DNA of 64,000 nt. Source: CALBTQ01 sp036725605 (GTDB lineage: Bacteria > Lernaellota > Lernaellaia > Lernaellales > Lernaellaceae). The stretch's first letter is position 1, and each line of letters starts with the position of its first letter. Location of the stretch: positions 1-64,000 of the forward strand of contig DAIMDW010000031.1 of assembly GCA_036725605.1 (NCBI GenBank), given 5' to 3'. The notes below the pieces were generated by a model, which was not told where the DNA came from, did no database searches, and saw nothing but the letters and a program-made list of their open reading frames with translations. Of the stretch, positions 59,186 through 64,000 are shown in pieces. Position numbers and translations under genes: made by a program.

Positions 59186-60625
59186 TCAACGAGTGATGTA
59201 TTCGTCCATCCCGATATCCCAGCCGCTGCCGGCCGGGCGGGTGTCACCGTCGTAGTCGTAAAAAATTTCCGGTCCGCCGTACCAGGGCGCGGGGTCGATG
59301 CCCGCGTCGATGCACGGACTATCCGCGGTCAGGTGCAGCAGGTCGTCCGCCAGCAAGGGGGGCGTAAATAGATTGGCGCCCGCTTCGTGACAGCCGTCCC
59401 AGGTGCAGGCGTTGATGGTCCCGATATCCCGCAGCGGATCGACCAGGGTGATGTCGTCGCCGTAAAACAGATTGTTCCACAGCGTCACTTCGTTGGTCTC
59501 GTACAGGGAAATCGCCCGCACCGGCCATATACTGTTGTCCAGAAAGATATTGTTGAGCATCGTGGCGTCGGCGTTGCGCGCGGAGATGCACACCGACGAA
59601 GCCCCTTTGCCCATCAACGCGACGAAGGTGTTGTTCACCACCAGCCCGTCGGCGTCGCTGATGGACAATCCCGCCGGGCCGAGGATCATCGAATTGACCA
59701 GGGTCAACTGCGTGTCCGCGACATTAATCGCTTCACAATACGGACCGCTGACCAGAATGCCGCCTTCGACGACGATTCGTCCGCCGCTCGCTTCCAGTCC
59801 GCCGAACAACCGGTTGCGGTGGAAACGCGCCAGCCGGCCGATCGTCAGGTCCACGCCGTGGTCGAACACCGCCGCCGGCAGAATCCACAATCCTTCAATC
59901 GTCAGCGTGTCGGCCGTCATGGTCAGGCAGGTCGTGTCCTGATTGGACAACTGCGTTACGAAATTCTCGATGTCCCGGGTCCAGCCCTGCGCCTCGTAGC
60001 CGCCGTACAACGACACTCCGCTCGTCAACACCTCATCGTAATAACCCTGAGCGATGAACACCGCTTTGTTCGCGCTTTCCGCCAGCGCCACGCCCACGGC
60101 GACGGTGAGCGCGGGGAGGGCCATCGTGCCCGGATTGTCGTCGTTGCCAGTTTTGGCGACGAACACGCCCGTTTCGTCGGCCGGGATCAAATCCGCTCCG
60201 TTGCAATCCTGGTCGACGCCGTCTTCGGCCAGTTCGGGCGCGCCGGGGAAAATGTTCGCGTCCGTGTCGTTGCAATCGCCCCCGATTTCGGTCAGCTCCG
60301 GCGGACACTGATCCTCGTACGCCTGGCCGGTGGCCGGATCGCCGTAGCCGTCGCCGTCGGCGTCGGTGTAGCAGACGAGCCCCGGAATCGTATCGTCGTC
60401 GCCGGTGTCGTCGTCGATCGTGTCGTCGTCGCTTGTATCGTCGTCATCGGTGTCGTCATCGGTGTCGTCGTCATCGGTGTCGTCGTCGCTTGCGTCGTCG
60501 TCGGCCGGTGAAGAATCGTCGTCATCATCGGCCGCATCGTTGTTATCGTCGTCATCGTCGGGCGGACAAGCTGTGCACAACAACACCAATAGCACCAGCA
60601 GCGCCGTGTGGAAAAAATGTTTCAT
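59186..60625 (-). CDS. Asp-rich-linker beta-helix lipoprotein with MopE-type motif, paralogue 1
   Basis: A 479-residue lipoprotein (lipobox LCTAC, Cys20), first gene of the array. After the Asp-rich linker it has a segment absent from the other three: VCYTDADGDGYGDPATGQAY, GGDCNDTDANIFPGAPELAED and GVDQDCNGAD, the putative metal-binding motif of MopE and related myxobacterial/deltaproteobacterial surface proteins. The shared beta-helix domain follows (GVFVAKTGNDDNPGTMALPA; SLYGGYEAQGWTRD). It ends SPCIDAGIDPAPWYGGPEI ... GWDIGMDEYITR. ATG 60625 is chosen over 60637 because the signal peptide MKHFFHTALLVLLVLLCTAC begins there. Confidence 0.82.
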   Translation of the reverse strand: MKHFFHTALLVLLVLLCTACPPDDDDDNNDAADDDDDSSPADDDASDDDTDDDDTDDDTDDDDTSDDDTIDDDTGDDDTIPGLVCYTDADGDGYGDPATGQAYEDQCPPELTEIGGDCNDTDANIFPGAPELAEDGVDQDCNGADLIPADETGVFVAKTGNDDNPGTMALPALTVAVGVALAESANKAVFIAQGYYDEVLTSGVSLYGGYEAQGWTRDIENFVTQLSNQDTTCLTMTADTLTIEGLWILPAAVFDHGVDLTIGRLARFHRNRLFGGLEASGGRIVVEGGILVSGPYCEAINVADTQLTLVNSMILGPAGLSISDADGLVVNNTFVALMGKGASSVCISARNADATMLNNIFLDNSIWPVRAISLYETNEVTLWNNLFYGDDITLVDPLRDIGTINACTWDGCHEAGANLFTPPLLADDLLHLTADSPCIDAGIDPAPWYGGPEIFYDYDGDTRPAGSGWDIGMDEYITR

Positions 60626-60658
60626 GACGATTCCCATCCGGTTCGGGCGGTTTTAAAA

Positions 60659-60691
60659 GCAAAAGGGAACGCCCATGGCGCCCCCTTTTGC
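60659..60691 (-). promoter_or_regulatory. Inverted repeat at the 5' end of the beta-helix operon leader
   Basis: GCAAAAGGG (60691-60683 on the minus strand) pairs with CCCTTTTGC (60667-60659); inner bases also pair (GCC with GGC). The predicted transcription start near 60692 would put this hairpin at the very 5' end of the mRNA, followed by TTTT. It could stabilise the mRNA or act as an attenuator. Confidence 0.5.
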
Positions 60692-60698
60692 CGAGCCA

Positions 60699-60728
60699 AG
60701 AATAGGACAAAAAATAATCGTCGGTCAA
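60699..60728 (-). promoter_or_regulatory. Promoter of the beta-helix operon
   Basis: On the minus strand TTGACC (60728-60723), 18-bp spacer, TATTCT (60704-60699). The predicted start near 60692 gives a leader of about 67 nt. This is the only good promoter seen upstream of the minus-strand gene run 60625 to 52825. Confidence 0.55.
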
Positions 60729-60834
60729 GCGAATTTTCCATGGAACGGGCATTTTTCGATGTGGCGCGGCCGGGAGCGTCGTGGTATACAATCCAACGAT
60801 ATCGTCACCCGCGAATATTCGGAAAGGAGAGACC

Positions 60835-61413
60835 ATGAAAGTCGTCGCGCTCAATGGCAGTGTGCACAAAAAGGGCAACACCTACGATCTGCTCAACGTC
60901 GCCCTCGGCGAATTGAAAAACGCCGGCGTCAAAACCGAACTCATTCAGCTTGCGCCGCTGAAAATCCAGGCCTGCCGGGCCTGTTACAAGTGCGCGCAGA
61001 AAACGGACGGCCTGTGCCACGGCATCAAAGACGACGGTCTGAACGAGATCCTCCCCAAAATCTGGGAAGCCGACGGCCTGCTGCTGGGTTCGCCGACCTG
61101 GTTCTCCAACGTCACCGGCCACATGAAAAACTTCATCGACCGCGTGGGCATCGTCGCGCGCGTCAACGGCCATCTGCTGACCCGCAAAATCGGCGCGCCC
61201 GTCGTCGCCGTGCGCCGCGCCGGCGGCATCGTCGTGCTCGACGCCATCAACCACTTCTTCTTCATTCAGGGGATGATCGTGCCCGGTTCGGTCTACTGGA
61301 ACGTCGGCGTCGGTCGCGAGCCCGGCGACTGCATGCAGGACGACGAGGGCGTGGAAACCCTCACCATGCTCGGCCGCAACATGGCCTGGCTGCTGAAGAA
61401 AACCCGGGAATAG
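60835..61413 (+). CDS. NADPH-dependent FMN reductase-like iron-sulfur flavoprotein
   Basis: A 192-residue flavodoxin-fold protein. The start VVALNGSVHKKGNTYDLL is the FMN-phosphate loop; a Cys motif C-x2-C-x2-C-x7-C (CRACYKCAQKTDGLC) near residues 45-59 matches the iron-sulfur flavoprotein (Isf) group, with the PTWFSNVTGHMKNFIDR segment typical of the family. It likely shuttles electrons between ferredoxin-like donors and oxidised acceptors in anaerobes. AAAGGAGAG precedes ATG 60835. Divergent from the beta-helix operon. Confidence 0.88.
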   Translation: MKVVALNGSVHKKGNTYDLLNVALGELKNAGVKTELIQLAPLKIQACRACYKCAQKTDGLCHGIKDDGLNEILPKIWEADGLLLGSPTWFSNVTGHMKNFIDRVGIVARVNGHLLTRKIGAPVVAVRRAGGIVVLDAINHFFFIQGMIVPGSVYWNVGVGREPGDCMQDDEGVETLTMLGRNMAWLLKKTRE

Positions 61414-61433
61414 AAGAACATTGAACGACGTTC

Positions 61434-61530
61434 GGCGGCACTGATACGCCGAGCGTAGCGAGGCTTATCAGTGATTTGTTAAAACACTGATAAACTCGCT
61501 CGTTTCACTCGCTCGAATATCAGTGCCACC
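61434..61530. repeat. Palindromic repeat, paired-hairpin element, copy 2
   Basis: Four CACTGATA blocks in alternating orientation: 61439-61446 with TATCAGTG at 61466-61473, then 61485-61492 with TATCAGTG at 61518-61525; framed by GGCGG and CCACC. Reverse-complementing 6728-6817 gives nearly the same sequence, so the two copies lie in opposite orientation. The remainder of the gap 61414-61668 has the 29-bp repeat at 61550-61578 and a terminator. Confidence 0.8.
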
Positions 61531-61621
61531 GGGGATTGCCCTATCGGAGGCCACGGCCTTGCCCGAAGGGTATGGTCGTGTATTGCGCGCTTCAGCGCCG
61601 GCTTTAATCTTTCACCAAAAG

Positions 61622-61652
61622 AAAAAGGCGGTCACTTTGGACCGCCTTTTTT
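61622..61652. terminator. Bidirectional terminator
   Basis: AAAAAGGCGGTC (61622-61633) pairs perfectly with GACCGCCTTTTTT (61640-61652) around a 6-nt loop, giving A- and T-tracts on both sides. It separates the plus-strand flavoprotein gene from the minus-strand PilZ gene, whose stop is 17 bp away. Confidence 0.88.
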
Positions 61653-61668
61653 CATCTTTTCAACTACC

Positions 61669-62427
61669 TCACTCGATCGGGATTTCCTCGTCCTCGATCT
61701 GTATTTCTTCGGCTTCCGCGGCGACCGCCATCGCGTGTGCGTTGGGAATATCCGGCGGCCAATGGAATTTGAACAGCTCATCCAACGTGCGGATATAAGC
61801 CGAAAAACGCTCTTCGCCTTCGCCGATGAACGAGATGATCTTGATGCCCGCGCCGTACGCGTGGTCCAGATCGTCCGGGTCGCATTCGAAGGTCGCGACC
61901 ACTTCGCCGAGGCAGAAAATCGGCTCCAGCAGCGCCGGCGCGGCCAGCTTCAATTCGAACTGCTTGCCCACCGGCAGCGGCCGCCCGGTGCGCACGTACA
62001 ATCCGCCGGCCGAAACGTCGGCCGTCGCCGCGTCCAGCAGGTCGAGCACGTCTTCGTTGTGAATCTCCAGAATGTCGGTGAAACGCTTGTCCTTGCGGCG
62101 TTCCATTTCATTCTGAATCAGGCCGATGACGAACTTCGTGTATTCTTCCGGCGGTTCCTGCAGCGCCACGCCCAACTGGTATTTGTTTTTCGCCAGCGCC
62201 GGCAGGTCGCGCCGCCAGGCGATGCGCCCGTTGAGCTTCATCGTCGGCTTCGCCGGAATATTCAGATTAATGTCCACGTTCGTCCCCGGATCGATTTTCC
62301 GGTTCGTCGTCAGTCCCAGGCCGCCCTGCGCCAGGTCCTGGACAAAGCCGAAAAATTCCGAGGTCTGCGTCATCACCTTGGCCAACAGGTTCTTCGCCAC
62401 GCGTTTCTGATAACGATGCTCTTCCAC
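61669..62427 (-). CDS. Tandem PilZ-domain protein (c-di-GMP receptor)
   Basis: A 252-residue soluble protein with two PilZ domains. The first has RYQKR (RxxxR) near residue 5 and QDLAQGGLGL (D-x-A-x-GG in place of D/NxSxxG). The second has RKDKR near residue 110 and ADVSAGGLYV, a canonical DxSxxG; it resembles the TIGR02266 group of myxobacterial PilZ proteins. The C-terminal 35 residues are acidic (EAEEIQIEDEEIPIE). PilZ domains bind cyclic di-GMP and often regulate surface behaviour. ATG 62427 follows AAAGGAGAA. Confidence 0.88.
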   Translation of the reverse strand: MEEHRYQKRVAKNLLAKVMTQTSEFFGFVQDLAQGGLGLTTNRKIDPGTNVDINLNIPAKPTMKLNGRIAWRRDLPALAKNKYQLGVALQEPPEEYTKFVIGLIQNEMERRKDKRFTDILEIHNEDVLDLLDAATADVSAGGLYVRTGRPLPVGKQFELKLAAPALLEPIFCLGEVVATFECDPDDLDHAYGAGIKIISFIGEGEERFSAYIRTLDELFKFHWPPDIPNAHAMAVAAEAEEIQIEDEEIPIE

Positions 62428-62495
62428 CCCGTTCTCCTTTATTAATCCAAGGTCGTTCGCGGATAATCCAACCGTACTCTCGCTTGATGTCGTCT

Positions 62496-63236
62496 TTACT
62501 TATCGGTCGCTCGGCCCTTTTGGTGAAATACTTCATATAGGGCCACCGCGCAGGCTTGCCCCACATTTAGACTTTCGATCGGCCCGTGCGCGTTCAGATG
62601 CACCAGCTCGTCGCAGGTTTGCGTCACCAGCCGCCGCATGCCTTCGCCCTCGGAGCCCAGCACCAAAACGACCTTGCCGCGCAGATCCGCCGCGCCGATC
62701 GCCCGCGCGCCCTCGACCGCCAGACCGTACACCCAAAATCCCGCCGCTTGCAGTTGCTCCAGCGCGCGCACCAGGTTCGTTTCCCGCGCGATCGGCACCG
62801 CTTCGGTCGCCCCCGCCGCGGCCCGCGTTGTTGCCGCGTTGACCTGTGCGCTGCGATCCTTCGTGATGATCACCAGGTCGGCCCCGAAGGCTCCGGCCGC
62901 GCGCAGACACGAACCGAGATTCTGCGGATCGGTCACCCCGTCCAGCGCCACCACGACCTGCGCGTTTTTCCCCGCTCCGGCGAGAAAATCCTTGATCGAC
63001 GTGTAATCGAATTCGCGCACCGTCAGCGCCGCGCCCTGGTGATTGCCGCCCTGCGTGAGCTGATCGAGCTGCGCCCGCGAGGTCCACTGCGCTTTCACGC
63101 CCACTTTTTTTGCCAGATCAAGCACTTCGCTGAGGATCTTCGCCTTGGACTGGTCGACCAGCAGTTGCTGCACCTGTCCCGTTTGAAAGCGCAGCGCTTC
63201 CATCACCGGACGTTTGCCGTACACCATGCGGGACAT
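62496..63236 (-). CDS. rlmB: TrmH/RlmB-type rRNA 2'-O-methyltransferase
   Basis: A 246-residue SPOUT methyltransferase. The N-terminal substrate-binding domain (MVYGKRPVMEAL, WTSRAQLDQLTQGGNHQGAAL) is followed by the catalytic trefoil-knot: VVALDGVTDPQNLGSCLRAA, VINAATTRAAAGATEAVPI-like region, KVVLVLGSEGEGMRRLV and HGPIESLNVGQACAVALYEV, the usual motifs 1, 2 and 3. The most likely target is G2251 of 23S rRNA. ATG 63236 is preferred because the extended -10 TGCTATGCT ends 7 bp upstream of it and the ATG at 63248 lies inside that element. Confidence 0.9.
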   Translation of the reverse strand: MSRMVYGKRPVMEALRFQTGQVQQLLVDQSKAKILSEVLDLAKKVGVKAQWTSRAQLDQLTQGGNHQGAALTVREFDYTSIKDFLAGAGKNAQVVVALDGVTDPQNLGSCLRAAGAFGADLVIITKDRSAQVNAATTRAAAGATEAVPIARETNLVRALEQLQAAGFWVYGLAVEGARAIGAADLRGKVVLVLGSEGEGMRRLVTQTCDELVHLNAHGPIESLNVGQACAVALYEVFHQKGRATDK

Positions 63237-63243
63237 GCGCGGC

Positions 63244-63252
63244 AGCATAGCA
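63244..63252 (-). promoter_or_regulatory. Extended -10 promoter of rlmB, probably leaderless
   Basis: TGC-TATGCT on the minus strand (63252-63244) with 7 bp to ATG 63236 and no Shine-Dalgarno sequence. It has the same nine bases and the same spacing as the promoter of the glycosyltransferase at 2101. Confidence 0.5.
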
Positions 63253-63411
63253 CAAATTATGGGAAGTGCAAAAAGTAGGCGACGTTGTTGGAACGCTCGT
63301 TACACGGAAACAACTTTATTAATCACCCTGTTTTACCGATATGCATATTAGTTGTATTATCTCCGTAAGAATTTACATCTCATGCGCAGGTCGACATTGG
63401 AAAGGAAGAGG

Positions 63412-63990
63412 ATGAACGCGAGTCGCCCCCGCAACGGTTTTACGCTGATCGAAGTGCTGATCGTCATTACGATCGTGGCGATCCTTTCCCTTACCGGCAC
63501 CGTGTCCGCCAAATGGGCTCGGCAGCGGGCGTACATCGCCATCTTCCAAACCGACATGCGCATGGTCAAGGAAGCGGCGGCGCGCTTCGAATCCGATTGC
63601 GGCTTTTACCCGCCCGATGTTTACCGCGGCGTCGATCCGGGCCTGGTGACCAAGAACGGCTGGCAATCCGGCGGGCACAGCTCCTCCTGGGACGATCTCG
63701 ACCTGTCCTGTTGGAAAGGCCCCTATCTGGCCGAATGGAAGCGCAATCCGTGGGGCGGCCTCTACGATTGGGATAACTATCCGTCCACCTACACCGCCTG
63801 GGGCATCCCCGGCGGCGGCGTGTACGTTACCCTCAAACCCTCGACCTGGGGCGGCACCGACGGCCTACCGCCGCAGCAATTCGAAGATCTGCTCGAAGAA
63901 CTCGGCTGGGACATTTCCCAGCAGGATCGCGTGGTCGCCGCGCGCCTGGGCCGCGAACCCACCTGGAGCCCCGTGTCCGGCCAGCCGTGA
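63412..63990 (+). CDS. Type II secretion/prepilin-type pseudopilin
   Basis: A 192-residue pseudopilin. The N-terminus has the prepilin peptidase site and hydrophobic helix (RPRNGFTLIEVLIVITIVAIL): cleavage after Gly, with Phe+1 and Glu+5, so it is processed by PilD and assembled in a T2SS-like or type IV pilus-like filament. The globular part (FYPPDVYRGVDPGL; KGPYLAEWKRNPWGGLYDWDNY) is of the GspG kind with conserved acidic calcium-site residues and the Pro-Trp-Gly turn. ATG 63412 is preferred over 63352 because it is preceded by AAGGAAGAGG. No other secretion genes are visible before the window ends. Confidence 0.88.
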   Translation: MNASRPRNGFTLIEVLIVITIVAILSLTGTVSAKWARQRAYIAIFQTDMRMVKEAAARFESDCGFYPPDVYRGVDPGLVTKNGWQSGGHSSSWDDLDLSCWKGPYLAEWKRNPWGGLYDWDNYPSTYTAWGIPGGGVYVTLKPSTWGGTDGLPPQQFEDLLEELGWDISQQDRVVAARLGREPTWSPVSGQP

Positions 63991-64000
63991 TGATTGTCTG

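Noticed and set aside
1..64000. tRNA, rRNA, prophage and complete IS elements
   Set aside because: No T-arm GGTTCGAATCC-like signals in gaps, no rRNA stretches, no transposase or integrase among the real genes.

Overview
The window looks like a chromosomal segment from a GC-rich, Gram-negative, probably anaerobic or facultative bacterium of the broad deltaproteobacterial assemblage (Myxococcota, Desulfobacterota or a neighbouring candidate phylum). This is inferred from gene content: many lipobox proteins together with lgt and lspA, a DUF4388/TPR pseudo-receiver, tandem PilZ domains, a MopE-type calcium/metal motif, type III glutamine synthetase, a selenium cluster and a tungsten/molybdenum aldehyde:ferredoxin oxidoreductase. 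No rRNA, tRNA, CRISPR array, phage or intact insertion sequence was seen, so the lineage cannot be fixed from this window.

Layout. 1-6.2 kb: CoA-transferase, sfsA, and a glycosyltransferase pair, the second member being an unusual GT39-type membrane enzyme fused to a DUF2993-like domain, then a methyltransferase. 6.2-10.4 kb: a repeat-rich gap, a secreted Kelch protein with an Asp-rich C-terminus ending GCCGC, and a CDP-alcohol phosphatidyltransferase operon. 10.6-15.7 kb: housekeeping operons (tsaD-DUF2062-rsmA; deoxynucleoside kinase-panC-panD-pyrE). 15.8-24 kb: glnN, a Wzz-like protein, a DUF3108 protein, an Rrf2 regulator behind a striking palindromic operator, and a CruF-like membrane protein whose 3' end is duplicated across a repeat insertion. 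24-29 kb: a tightly overlapping five-gene envelope operon (TPR/glycoside-hydrolase-like protein, nucleotidase-like lipoprotein, thioredoxin-fold protein without CxxC, ABC ATPase and permease). 29-34 kb: ileS-lspA-lgt-lipoprotein. 34-38.3 kb: pseudo-receiver/DUF4388/TPR protein and aldehyde:ferredoxin oxidoreductase. 38.4-44.8 kb: a duplicated-module Cys-rich lipoprotein and a selenium operon (yedF, cysteine desulfurase, DUF3343, selB) preceded by NUDIX and lipoprotein genes.

44-60.6 kb is the most unusual part. On the minus strand, four tandem paralogous beta-helix lipoproteins with Asp-rich linkers are followed by an ArsA-type ATPase, a small helical protein, and a tandemly duplicated cassette of three lipoprotein families (called A, B and C here): B2-A2-C2-B1-A1. 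The second C gene (C1) is cut off by a plus-strand metallophosphoesterase gene and 670 bp of dispersed repeats. I do not recognise the A, B and C families; the cassette is the best candidate for an undescribed envelope system. 60.8-64 kb: an iron-sulfur flavoprotein, a tandem PilZ protein, an rlmB-like methyltransferase and a type II pseudopilin at the right edge.

Across the window, several families of short palindromic repeats fill the intergenic gaps and recur at kb distances, and a recurring extended -10 motif (TGCTATNNT) sits before several genes, in two of them only 7 bp from the ATG, implying leaderless mRNAs.
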